Origin: Cinnamomum chago
Taxonomy: Eukaryota; Streptophyta; Magnoliopsida; Laurales; Lauraceae
Direction: 5' to 3'
Length of the DNA: 64,000 bases
Assembly (NCBI GenBank): GCA_038049695.1
Contig: CP142461.1
Coordinates: forward strand, 30,945,001 to 31,009,000
The translations under genes were made by a program, and so were the position numbers. Shown here piece by piece: positions 52,177-59,545 of this stretch; the first letter of the stretch is position 1; every line of letters starts with the position of its first letter. Below the pieces are notes generated by a model. It saw only the letters and a list, made by a program, of their open reading frames with translations, was not told where the DNA came from and searched no databases.

Positions 52177-54729
52177 GGACATTCATGTGCGTCCATCCCT
52201 CACCATAGGGTGAGGGACAGTTACATGGCTTTTCCTCTTTTGCACATGAATATTTCCAATTATGTAAGAGTGTGTGTCGCATATATTGAGGCGATAAAGG
52301 ATATGTATAATAGAGCTGTGACATCTATAAGAACGACTGGCGGAGAGACTAAAGAGTTTCCTATCACGATTGGTCTACACCAAGGCTCAGCGTTAAGCCC
52401 ATACTTGTTTGCCCTAGTTATGGATGAGATTACAAGACATATTCAGGATGAGGTACCGTGGTGTATGCTATTTGCAGATGACATTGTTTTAGTGGATGAG
52501 ACGAGAGAAAGAGTGAATGCTAAGCTAGAATTGTGGAGGAAAACGTTAGAGACAAAAGGGTTTAGGCTAAGTCGATGCAAGATGGAATATATGGAATGCA
52601 AGTTTAGTTAAAGTAGGACACCTAGTAACTTAGAAGTAAGTTTGGGCACACAAAAGATTGTAGAGAAAGAAAACTTTAGGTACCTTGGATCTATGGTGCA
52701 ACAGGATGGAGAGATTGATACTGATGTAAGTCACAGGATTCAGGCCGGGTGGACCAAATGGAGGAGTGCTTCGGGGGTCTTGTGTGATCGGAAAGTCTCC
52801 CTCAAGGTTAAAGGAAAGTATTATAAGGTGGCGGTACATCCAGCGTTGTTATATGGATCAGAGTGTTGGGCAGTAAAGCATAATCATGTTAAGAAAATGG
52901 AAGTTGCGGAGATGAGAATGCTAAGATGGATGTGCGAGATCACAAGGAGAGATAGGATTAGGAATAAGGAGATTAGGGGCAAAATAGGAATAGCACCGAT
53001 TAAAGATAAAATGAGATAAAATCGACTGAGATAGTTCGGCCATGTTAGAAGGCGCCCAACGGAGGCACCTGTTAAAATGTGTGAAAGCATAGAGATTGCC
53101 CGGAGTAGGAGAGGGAGAGGGAGACCCAAGAGAAGTTGGAAAGAAACTATTAAACATAACCTTGCCTACATGGATCTAACGGAGGACATGACCCTAAACA
53201 GATTTGATTGGCGTCGTCAAATCCATATAGCCGACCCCACCTAGTGGGAAAAGGCTTGGTTTGGTTTGGTTTGGTTTGGTTTATGTAAGTGTCTCTCACT
53301 CTATGGTGAGGGATGGATGCACATGAATATTATCCATATATATATATATATATTTACTTGAATGATCAAGTAAGACTTAACCCAGTACAGAGGTTCCTTA
53401 TGTTCAGCATGAGTTAACACTCATGTGTTGCAGATGCCAATTCAAATGCGTTCTTTACTTGGGTGGAACAATAATGATCATGGCTTGAATCTTGATGAGC
53501 CAACTGTGACTTCCCTGTTTTATTTTAATCAAATGAAAAACTCACCCAGTTTATTGCCGATTCAAGCCTGGATAATTGCATCAAGTTGACAGCTGGCATA
53601 AAACTTTTGTCACATCTAAAACATAAATTCTGAAAAACTAAGATGACCCCAATATAGTTGGGACAAGGCTTTGATGATGTTGATGAGTTCAATCAAATGA
53701 AGATTCACGAATCTTCCATAGGAGGTTTTTGTCTTGGAATCTGCTTTTCCCCATATACTTTGGAAAGGGATGGCTTACCTGCATCATAGCTACTATGTCC
53801 GCTCCATCTGCAACTCGTAACTGGGCATTATGCCTTTTTTTTTTTTTTTTTTTTTCAGGAGTGCTTGACCTCTGGTAAGTTTTGGTTGACCCAAAAGAAA
53901 AGCTCCTTTAGTGGTTGAAAGAATAGAGGATGTGTAAAAAGGCCAAATTCACAGAAGACTTCGCTCTTCTTTCTTGGAGTCTTGAATTGAAAACGGTCCA
54001 AATGTTCAAACACAGTTATACTTATCGAGTGGGCGTATGACTCGTAACCGTTGGCTAGGCTAATGATAGCTCATCTGATTGGTTTAAAGCTCTCAATAAT
54101 GGTCTGTGCTTGGAGTTGCTTAATGAAAACATGGGAAAAAAAAGGAACAAATGTCAGAGGGTTCTGAAGTATTAAACTGAGTTGGACTGCTTCCTCTGAA
54201 TTGTAGTCTGTATTAGTGTTTGCTTTTCGGTGCATTATCTTTTGAAATGCTGGAGTCTGATTTTGATGAACCACTTTATTTTTCAGCTCTTCATGTAACA
54301 TCTTTATTCTTGATCAAGATACAAGATATATATTTTTTTGCTTTGGATTCTGGTGCTATTATATCAATGAGATCTGAGAGAAAATAATTTTTTGTCTGCA
54401 GTATGTTCTTGATGCTTATCGCAAGGGAGACAAGCTGAAATTTGCCAATCATTCTTCAAATCCAAATTGCTATGCAAAGGTATCTTTGATTTCAACCGGA
54501 CCATTTTATCCTGTTTTCATTTGCTTATTGCAATCTTGGGCAGGTAATGCTGGTAGCTGGAGATCATCGAGTTGGGATTTTTGCTAAAGAACATATAGAA
54601 GCTAGTGAAGAGCTCTTTTATGATTATCGTTATGGACCTGATCAAGCACCTGCTTGGGCACGGAAGCCTGATGGCTCAAGAAGGGAAGATGCATCCGTCT
54701 CGTACGGCCGAGCACAGAAAATTGCATGA
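13018..54729 (+). CDS. SWN: SWINGER/EZA1-type Polycomb H3K27 methyltransferase (PRC2 catalytic subunit), 17 exons
   Basis: Exons: 13018-13056, 15032-15130, 20449-20762, 28436-28597, 30896-30980, 31294-31458, 31572-31619, 31697-31768, 32217-32881, 35316-35466, 36473-36693, 37308-37439, 37947-38037, 38147-38194, 38274-38402, 54402-54479, 54544-54729. They join in frame to 894 codons and TGA; Arabidopsis SWN is of similar length. Domains: conserved E(z) N-terminal block ([18 protein letters not shown], about aa 153-171), Cys-rich segment with FCRRCL and DCRLHGCSQ (about 280-300), divergent acidic linker (exon 9), SANT-like region from [12 protein letters not shown] (531 on), CXC domain (about 640-725), and C-terminal SET (about 750-870) with [21 protein letters not shown] and FYDYRYGP, so catalytic motifs look intact. 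SCGDGSLGE and KREFSEGED favour SWN over CLF. All introns are GT-AG; donors of exon 1 (GTGGTT) and exon 14 (GTTGGA) are weak. It would trimethylate H3K27 in the nucleus with FIE, MSI1 and a VEFS protein. Confidence 0.93.
13287..13294. promoter_or_regulatory. Telobox-type motif in intron 1
   Basis: TAGGGTTT (AAACCCTA on the minus strand) lies 231 bp into intron 1. In Arabidopsis, telobox and GA-repeat motifs mark Polycomb response elements that recruit PRC2. A single 8-bp match may be chance, but a GA tract follows 390 bp downstream. Confidence 0.35.
13681..13765. repeat. (GA)n microsatellite, 85 bp, intron 1
   Basis: A pure GA dinucleotide run of about 42 units lies in the first intron of the Polycomb gene. 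GA repeats are bound by plant BASIC PENTACYSTEINE (GAGA-factor) proteins, which can recruit PRC2. The tract is probably length-polymorphic. Reading frames across it give only Arg-Glu or Leu-Ser runs. Confidence 0.95.
15835..17230 (-). mobile_element. Decayed L1-type LINE fragment in intron 2
   Basis: On the minus strand near 16080-15980 the translation reads [19 protein letters not shown], which matches the C-terminal RNase H motif of plant L1 elements and related retrotransposon remnants. Upstream minus-strand frames at 17108-16479 are open for 60-80 codons but carry no motif I can name. The extent is approximate and no target duplication was found. It is too broken to encode protein. Confidence 0.45.
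17804..18063 (-). mobile_element. TRIM (miniature LTR element), partly deleted
   Basis: On the minus strand it begins TGTTGAGAAGTCCGACATCG and the first LTR ends GGTATCTTACA. Next comes TGGTATCGAAGCGGG, a one-base variant of the initiator-Met tRNA priming site. A short interior follows, then a second, internally deleted LTR (TGTTGGAAAGTCCCACATCG to CTTACA). It is the same family as the elements at 23871, 33841 and 35590. No coding capacity. Confidence 0.8.
18754..19658. mobile_element. Pack-MULE carrying a receptor-kinase fragment (intron 2)
   Basis: A 905-bp element with long terminal inverted repeats of about 150 bp. The left arm (18754 to about 18925) runs from GAGGGTTTTACCAAAA through an A run to CTCGACGTCGACTCTCGCTA. 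The right arm (about 19495-19658) is its inverted copy. Flanking 9-mers AAGTATTGA (18745-18753) and AAGTATAAA (19659-19667) look like a diverged 9-bp target duplication, the size typical of MULEs. The interior is not transposase but a captured gene piece, which is the definition of a Pack-MULE. The GTCGACGTCGAC boxes at both inner arms are GC-rich against the AT-rich intron. Confidence 0.8.
18960..19465 (-). pseudogene. Captured fragment of a CLAVATA1-like LRR receptor kinase
   Basis: Read on the minus strand from about 19460. A hydrophobic membrane segment ([15 protein letters not shown]) and a basic stop-transfer KGKRK are followed by the juxtamembrane [20 protein letters not shown]. Next come the Gly-rich loop IGKGGAGTV, the ATP-site lysine region [10 protein letters not shown] and AEIQTPGRI. 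After a frame shift another frame reads [12 protein letters not shown], an in-frame TAG, then [15 protein letters not shown] and [13 protein letters not shown]. This order matches the kinase N-lobe of CLV1/BAM-type receptors. Ectodomain and catalytic lobe are absent and the frame is broken, so it cannot make a kinase. It is bracketed by the MULE arms. Confidence 0.82.
22285..22630. repeat. Dispersed repeat, copy 1
   Basis: An AT-rich block followed by a palindromic region rich in GTATCG/CGATAC (GATACAAGTATCGTATCGG). A diverged second copy lies at about 29770-30040 in the same orientation. The copy here splits the RTE element. No inverted termini or target duplication were fixed by eye, so the element class is unknown. 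Confidence 0.65.
23871..24280 (+). mobile_element. Rearranged TRIM with three LTR-like segments
   Basis: LTR-type starts occur at 23871 (TGTTGGGAAAGTCCTACATC), 24078 (TGTTGGAAAAGTCCCACATC) and 24163 (TATTGGAAAAGTCTCACATC). The interior phrase TCCATGAAATCTGTTGGGC appears twice. The middle LTR is cut to about 40 bp. This looks like unequal recombination or template switching between TRIM copies. The flanks both contain CCAA, but a 5-bp duplication is not exact. It interrupts the RTE LINE. Confidence 0.7.
25399..25428. repeat. (GA)n microsatellite, intron 3
   Basis: A short GA run of about 14 units in an unidentified part of intron 3. Confidence 0.9.
25599..26855 (+). mobile_element. Solo LTR, probably Copia, split by a hAT element
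   Basis: The LTR starts TGTAGAGATAGTAGGTG and ends CTTGTTCTTGTGACA. It is flanked by the perfect 5-bp duplication TATCC (25594-25598 and 26856-26860). After removing the nested hAT element and one copy of its duplication, the LTR is about 300 bp. It inserted into the RTE LINE and recombined to a solo form. The Copia assignment rests on LTR size and the AT-rich 3' end only. Confidence 0.8.
25860..26805. mobile_element. Non-autonomous hAT element nested in the solo LTR
   Basis: A 946-bp element with hAT-type ends: CAGTGGCAGGCCCAGGATTT on the left and, reverse-complemented, CAGGGGCGGACCTAGATTC on the right. It is flanked by the perfect 8-bp duplication CTGGAAAT (25852-25859 and 26806-26813). 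The interior has no transposase. A run of variants of GATTTGGAGATTTAGGGTTTG near 26390-26450 is a short degenerate tandem repeat. Confidence 0.9.
29770..30040. repeat. Dispersed repeat, copy 2 (intron 4)
   Basis: Matches 22370-22620 with shared phrases such as TTCCTTTCTAACATTTTTTAT and ACAAGTRTCGTATC (R = A or G). About 7.4 kb separates the copies. The preceding 28.8-29.4 kb is diverged sequence with no recognisable gene. Confidence 0.65.
33841..34170 (+). mobile_element. Complete TRIM retrotransposon (intron 9)
   Basis: A 330-bp miniature LTR element. LTRs are at 33841-33959 (119 bp) and 34053-34170 (118 bp), starting TGTTGGGAAGTCCCACATCC and ending in TTACA. The priming site TGGTATCAGAGC (33960-33971) is complementary to initiator-Met tRNA, and the purine tract GTGGGGGAG (34044-34052) directly precedes the second LTR. 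A perfect 5-bp duplication ATCTA flanks it (33836-33840 and 34171-34175). There is no coding capacity. Near-identical LTRs suggest this is the youngest of the four copies here. Confidence 0.95.
35590..35911 (+). mobile_element. TRIM retrotransposon (intron 10)
   Basis: Same family as 33841-34170. LTRs start TGTCGGGAAGTCTCACATCC and TGTTGGGAAGTCCCACATCG and end TTTCTTACA. The priming site is the variant TGGTATTAGAGT, and a purine tract GAGGGGGAG precedes the second LTR. Flanks are TATAG (35585-35589) and TATGG (35912-35916), a 5-bp duplication with one change. It lies 123 bp downstream of exon 10. Confidence 0.92.
36812..36974. mobile_element. MITE, family B (intron 11)
   Basis: About 163 bp with inverted ends GGAAAGTTTCAAGTGCATCC and, from the other side, GGAAATGTTCAAGTGCATCC, each followed by CATCCC and a CCCTCACC-type motif. 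It sits between TA dinucleotide tracts, so its target duplication cannot be told from the repeat. No coding capacity. Confidence 0.75.
36989..37141. mobile_element. MITE, family A (intron 11)
   Basis: About 153 bp and nearly a full hairpin. The ends GGGAGATGCTCCTATGAGAG are inverted copies of each other, and inner arms GTGGGGGCCCTCACAT pair with ATGTGAGGGCCCCCAC. It is flanked by TA tracts and lies 14 bp from the family B MITE. Related copies are at 51776-51925 and 51955-52132. Confidence 0.8.
37545..37735 (+). mobile_element. Truncated RTE LINE 3' end (intron 12)
   Basis: The plus-strand translation reads [17 protein letters not shown] and then HKADPRLMG with a stop. It is followed by GGATAAGGCTTCGATGATGATAG. 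This resembles the C-terminus and GAT-rich 3' tail of plant RTE elements. It ends about 210 bp before exon 13. Confidence 0.45.
41336..41682 (-). repeat. 3' LTR of the Copia element
   Basis: About 347 bp. It carries an extra tandem unit of ACAGCCCCTTGACTGG with its GTGATACGATACA tail compared with the other LTR, which explains most of the length difference. Its expected CA end is blurred by the adjoining C run. Confidence 0.85.
42636..43480. repeat. Direct duplication inside the Copia RT region
   Basis: Unit 1 (42636-43078) and unit 2 (43079-43480) both start CAATATTGTAATGCCATGAG and both encode the RT segment with [11 protein letters not shown] and [12 protein letters not shown]. They are tandem and differ by point changes and a deletion in unit 2. 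The duplication arose in the element, before or after insertion. Confidence 0.85.
45419..45800. mobile_element. MITE-like insertion with G/C-run ends in Copia gag
   Basis: A GA-rich then CT-rich block of about 380 bp separates the two halves of the Copia gag region. It starts with 12 G's (45419-45430) and has inverted-like halves: GGGGAAGGAAAATGAAGGGG early, and CCTTCCCCTCATTTTACCCC late. GTTTGG-type motifs occur at both sides. No clean target duplication was seen, so the class is open. Confidence 0.5.
47043..47353 (-). repeat. 5' LTR of the Copia element
   Basis: 311 bp, TG...CA, directly followed on the minus strand by the priming site. It is highly similar to the left LTR apart from scattered substitutions and one fewer internal repeat unit. 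Confidence 0.9.
49064..49947. mobile_element. DNA element with about 40-bp inverted ends in L1 ORF1
   Basis: The left end AATTCTAAATGCACCCACAT continues through AACTTGCTGACACACCCACA. The right end (about 49903-49947) is its inverted copy. The flanks CCCCTTTA at 49056-49063 and 49948-49955 are a perfect 8-bp duplication, possibly 9 bp with the next A. The interior encodes no transposase. Eight or nine bases fit hAT or MULE families. Confidence 0.75.
49937..51366 (-). pseudogene. L1 ORF1: RRM domain and nucleic-acid-binding region
   Basis: The N-terminal half (51366-50686) contains an RRM-like fold: [20 protein letters not shown], then DVFLPKDG and [14 protein letters not shown] stop then intervenes. 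The frame resumes from 50661 with VHPVW-type sequence [19 protein letters not shown], typical of the DUF4283-like region of plant L1 ORF1. The tail ([11 protein letters not shown]-like acidic region) continues at 49103-48567 beyond the nested element. Stops make it defective. Confidence 0.7.
51546..51727 (+). repeat. Intron-start repeat, copy A
   Basis: Starts ATGATCATGTAAGAGTTAAC and ends near GCCAACTTTGACT. It is homologous to 53362-53511 (copy B) with indels. Shared blocks include GCCAATTCAAATG. It lies just beyond the presumed L1 5' end. Its first bases resemble the exon-15 donor sequence GAATGATCAGGTAA. Confidence 0.65.
51776..51925. mobile_element. MITE, family A
   Basis: About 150 bp. 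Ends GGGAGATGCTCCTATGAGAG and its inverse enclose GGTGGGGGCCCTCACATCC and TAAATGTGAGGGCCCCACC. The hairpin layout matches 36989-37141. TA tracts flank it. Confidence 0.8.
51955..52132. mobile_element. MITE, family A, second copy in the cluster
   Basis: Starts GGAGGTGCTCCTATGAGAGC and ends with the degraded inverse TCTCATAAGCGCACTTTCC. It is longer than its neighbour because of an extra segment near 52022-52050. It is separated from the previous copy by a short TA tract. Confidence 0.75.
52174..53335. mobile_element. MITE, family B, interrupted by an RTE LINE
   Basis: The left part (52174-52268) reads GAGGGACATTCATGTGCGTC and ends in TTATGTAAG. The right part (53281-53335) resumes TTATGTAAG and ends GGATGGATGCACATGAATAT. 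The two parts together match the family B MITE at 36812-36974. A long (TA)n tract precedes it at 52133-52172 and another follows. Confidence 0.75.
52269..53280 (+). mobile_element. 5'-truncated RTE LINE with TTGGT-repeat tail
   Basis: It begins inside the reverse transcriptase ([19 protein letters not shown]). It keeps [13 protein letters not shown] and the catalytic [10 protein letters not shown], then the C-terminal part ([57 protein letters not shown]). The 3' tail is a TTGGTTTGG repeat. A 9-bp duplication TTATGTAAG flanks it (52260-52268 and 53281-53289). Three or more in-frame stops are present (near 52609, 53017 and 53030). Confidence 0.92.
53362..53511 (+). repeat. Intron-start repeat, copy B
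   Basis: Starts ATGATCAAGTAAGACTTAAC and ends GCCAACTGTGACT. It is homologous to 51546-51727. The sequence just before and into it, 53356-53373, matches the exon-15 end and donor at 38389-38406 in 17 of 18 positions, apart from the G to A change at the splice point. Confidence 0.7.
53640..53695 (+). mobile_element. RTE LINE 3' tail fragment
   Basis: GACCCCAATATAGTTGGGACAAGG followed by TTTGATGATGTTGATGAG resembles RTE 3' ends. It is only about 55 bp, with no coding content. Confidence 0.4.
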
Positions 54730-57700
54730 TGGTGAGTACGAAACCTCAATAACGAGGTTGATGAATGCTCGAGACAGGCATATATTGTATGCATGTCATG
54801 CATTTTAGTTCCAATATTTATTTGCATCATTTAGAAACCAGAAAAATGTTCCTGTAGTTGTATTTATGAAAGGTGTTCATTATATGTGTCCTATCCCTTT
54901 CCTTTCTCCATTCATGTAAATAATTAGAGGATTTTTCATTAATCTATACCTGCAAAGTTGTGTATTAAATAAACTTGAACAACATGATTTAATAAATAGA
55001 ATACTTTCTAAAGAGCTTGACCATCTTTGGTTGTTTTGGAGTGCTTGTATTTTGGAGATGATTGTTCTTTCAGTTCTCTTCTGAGGGAGTTATTTTTAAT
55101 CGAGTGCATATAATGTTTTATTTTATTCTTACTTTTTGTTTATGCTTCTTTCTTTCCAGTATTTTCATATTCAATGGTAGGATGAACCCTATGTCTGGAA
55201 TTGATGGACAAGCAACTTACAAAATTTGCATCCGTCTTATTTTATGGACACATTTACGACCTCTTACCAAATTTATGTCGGTTTGATTTTTACTTGTCTT
55301 CTAGATGGGATCCTCCCTATGATTCTGTGCACTTTTGCATATCAATAGCCCTTCCACCCCTCATGGATGTTAGGCTTGGGACCCATCATGGGGAAGTATA
55401 GTAGCTTTGGTCTATAGGACGACATCGCTCACAGTTGAAATATAGTAGTTAGTCCTTAATAGGTATTTAACAGTATAACAAATCTTTTGATCTGGCTGGT
55501 AAATGTCTTTTCTAATTGCCTTAACAGCTAACATGGAGCAGGAATTCACATCCACTGTCTTACCTTATTCGTTTACATCTCAATTCAGTGGAGGGAACAC
55601 TGCCTGTGTGATGACATGCTTCCTCCTTTGGAAACCCCTACCTAACATATAGTTGAGATGTGCCTTGCCATCCATCATTTCTGATGTGGACAGATGGGGC
55701 AAGGACGCAAAAACATTCAACAAGAGTCTGGATCCTCTTGAGACTTTTCTCCTCGGTGACTGAGTGGACCAATCACAGTCCGTCACGTTATCGAGGGATG
55801 CCTGCCATTCACGTGAGTAGTTTTGCCTGCCTTGGATGCATGATGACATCGCGGACCATGGTTGGTCCACTCATGGTCACCATGGGTCAAAAGCCTCAGA
55901 AGATGTTGATTCTTTCAACAACCATGGCGTCTCCCACCATCCATACTCCGAACAAGCAGACCCTGCAGGAGTATATCTTGGTTCTGTCAATTATGTTACG
56001 GTTAGAGTCCCACTCATGGCGACCTGGTTGAATTGTGAGAACCAGTAGGTATTAATGCGGGTCAAATAATCGGCAAACCGGGCACTTGACTAGCATTAAG
56101 AACTTTTCATACTCACAGGTGGTACTGCAGAACATGTATTAGCTCCTTTTAAAGGGAAAATCAAATTCAGTGAGGATTTGGTTCATCCCACACGTACAGA
56201 CGTCATGGGCATCTTGCCTTTCTATGTTATATAGACCCGTATGTGACTATTGAGAGTCACCATATTCTACATAATGTGAATATTCCAACCAAAAAATTTC
56301 TTTTAGTTCAAAATGATTGCTGAGATTCGTGCTTGAACATCCACTTTCAATTTTAATAAAGTTAAAGAGAGAGTTTGAATGGTAACTGAGGTTGGTTGGT
56401 GAATGGTGACAGTTCAAGACCATTTTCCATGACGAGATCCTTTAGATCTTTATTTTTCCAACCTGAGTCAGTCCACTTAGAACTCGGCTGAGCTGACTAG
56501 GCCAGATCTCTGGTTGGATGACTGGGTTAGGTATATAACATAACCCAGTTAAGGTGAGTTTTGCCGAAATTTGGTTGACCCGTCGGATCAACTAGAAACT
56601 CATTAAACATGGCTTGGTTGAGATTAGTCCAAGTAAAACTTAAGTGAAAAGGTTTATAAATGTTTAACATCTATCAAGAATCTGACCTGTCAAATCAAAA
56701 CCCTACATTTTTGCTACTTACCTTCTATGAAACCTTCTCGAAGCGTTTCTCTGGTCCACCCTCTGGACTGGGGAAACTATGTGAAAGACATTTCTCACCC
56801 CTTCTTTCTCTACAGGAAGTAGACTTTGTTTGAAGGTTTGGCATCTTATTAACTGCCATCATCTCACCATGTATTTACCTGCCTCATCTGTGATGCAAGC
56901 ATTGCCATCTCCATCCACAGCATATCATCTCCAAAGGGTTTTTAATCTCCTACACTCTACAGTGGAAAGTAAAAGATGTTTGGAAATTTGCAATAATGGT
57001 ATCTGCAGTGATGAGCAATGATGATCATGTCAAACTCGTCACCCTTTCCACTCTATGATCTAGCATGTGTACCACTTAAAAACACATGCAAAACTAGGTT
57101 GGATGTATCAGTCATGTGACCAGGCTGAACCAAAATATACAAGAGTTAAGGCGTTGCCCCTTACTATTACTCGGCTGGTTAGAGACATTGTGTAGTGTGT
57201 GTATGTGCATAAGTTGGAGTTTCATGTAAAGAGGGAAAAAAGAAGAGCAGGACGGCAGCAATCTGACTAAATACTGATCCCCCACTTGGATAAGCAGGAT
57301 CATCCATTTTCGCACAATTGTGGCTGCAGGAGTGGATGAATGGTGTGTCCCAAAGTGGCTGTGTAAATAAATGCATACTCAGAGCCGAAAGTAGACTCTT
57401 AAATGGTGCGTTCACAGTTGTAAACTTGAAGTAGAGTTCAGTATGAGAATGAGATGAGTAAGACACTAGTGTGGAGGGTTTCCTGACCCATATCAGATTC
57501 AAATAAGCTTATGGCTGTGCAATTTTGGGTCTCTTTTGCTGGTCAGTTTAAGGTTTGTTACTCCTAGTGGCAAACATGGGTTGAGTTTGGAGGGGAATCT
57601 GTAGGTTGAGAGCTGACTCATATCTGACCAGTTTATTATACAGATTAAAACTGACCTTCAATTGATATTAAGTGCATGGCAGGATTTTCCAATAGCACCC

Positions 57701-59545
57701 ATGTAAGCAGCAGGTTGAATATGGGTCAGGAAATGAGGAGGGTAACGGGTTTGCCACCCTTCCTGATCTATTCCAAAACATGTTGAAAATGCTCCTTCAA
57801 ATTGTGGCAAAATGAACAATAAATACAAATATCATGCATGTGTTGCCAATTTTGATGGGACCCGGCATGTGTGTCTGTGTGTTTGTTTTGCAGTACTTCT
57901 TTCTTACTTTGCCACGGTGGACCTAAACCTAAACTGAGGTGATTTAGCCCGGGTCCACTGAATTGCCTCTTAAGGGTGGTTAGGGGATATGAAAATAGAA
58001 TTTACATAAAATTCACACGTAAAATTTAAGCGTGAAATACATTCCCATCTTTGTTTGGAAGCGTCATTTTCACATGAGTAAATGTTGAACGGTTTGGATT
58101 ACATATATCTATTTTTCAGATCTAAAAATCTATGAAGATTCAAGATATGAAACTAAATGTTTTGGTGTTTAATGGGTCAATAAAAAATAATTGAATGACT
58201 CAATTAAGAATTCGGACCATAGTAGCTAACAACGTGTCAAACTTTCAAATAAGAAGTTTTTTATATAAAAATGATCTCATTTACACATCATTTTCATACA
58301 TAAATAAATGTGCATATGCATAAATGGGTGCAAACAAACGGCCCCTTAAAGAGAATTATTTAATGTTGGAAACCAAAAAATCAGTTACAGTAGGAAACTA
58401 GAAACCTAAAGCCTTATTTAATTATAATCAGGACTTGGTCCTTTCCTAATAAGTAGGCCATTGGAAATAATCGATTTTGCCATCTTCTACCTCTAGAGCT
58501 TCTTCTTTTCTTTACTTTTTTTCATGTTTTCATTTTTTTTTTCCTGAAGTACATTTGTGTAAAGGATTTTTCCATTTTTTCGGGCACCTTTTCCTTTTTA
58601 AATTTTGTCCTCCATTTGGTACAACACTTTTCATGAACAAAATAAAAAGATCGCAAACTATATTTTCGTAATAGATAGGATTTCGATTTCCTATCTCAAA
58701 GAGAAAGGATTGTATGATTTCTATCTTAGGATGAAAAATGAAATTTTGCAAACCAAAGAATCCTCTTGGTACGCATCATATTGGAAGCATCACCCAGTAG
58801 TCCAACAACATCTGTGTGATTGGCCCATATGAAAATGTCATATATGGCCACCTGAAAAAACAGAGGACAATGTTCAGCTTCAGCTTCAGCTTCAGCTTCC
58901 TCCCTTGGTGGGTAGGTATCTTTTCTTTAATGTATATTTCGTGGTTTAAATTTAATAAAAGACTCGGCTTGCCTTCTTTTATTAAAAAAAAAAAAAAAAA
59001 AGAGTTCAACTACCTCACTAACAAGGTTATATTAGTGCAACATTTAACAAAGTAACCATAAGTCCCTTGGCAAGTTGGTTAGTGTGAGGGGGTTAGATTG
59101 ATAATAGGTTGGCCCATTATTGAATATTATGGGGATTGCTTAATAGCAAATTAGCGCTCATCTTATGGTGAGCGCAGGTGCTCCGGAGCACGTGGTGGGG
59201 CCCACGTTTTGATCCAATCAAGTGGACCGTAAAATTAAACAGGGATCCCCTTAGAGTCCAGGGCTTGAGGTTTGGCACCCATCTAAATGAATTGGACTGT
59301 TGGATGGGTTGTACACTCATTTTGGATGGTGAAGACTTGTTGTCTCCTAGCACTGTATGGGGGAGAAAATGAAGGAGCTATTTTTAACTTTTTCAAAATC
59401 TAGGGTGGTTTATGTAAGAAATTCTGTTTTTCTTCTTGTTGTTTTAAATTAAGGGCAGCACCAATTGACCTCTTGAAAGATGATAGATTTGGAATTTGAT
59501 ACTTTCCTGTAGATTTTAGAGGACCAGAGTTTAGAGGCTTTGGAA
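54730..59545. other. Intergenic region between the Polycomb gene and the TENA gene
   Basis: The Polycomb 3' UTR probably ends within a few hundred bases; AATAAA occurs near 54966. The remaining 4.6 kb shows no confident gene. Small features: a TCAGCT hexamer repeat at 58872-58899, a T/A-rich stretch near 58505-58545, an A run at 58983-58999, and short palindromes near 59152-59190 with GTGGGGCCCAC, which resembles MITE interiors elsewhere in the window. One frame at 55836-56048 is discussed in the findings. Confidence 0.5.

Noticed and set aside
52884-53157. Minus-strand frames opposite the RTE fragment
   Set aside because: They are shadows of the plus-strand LINE C-terminal region.
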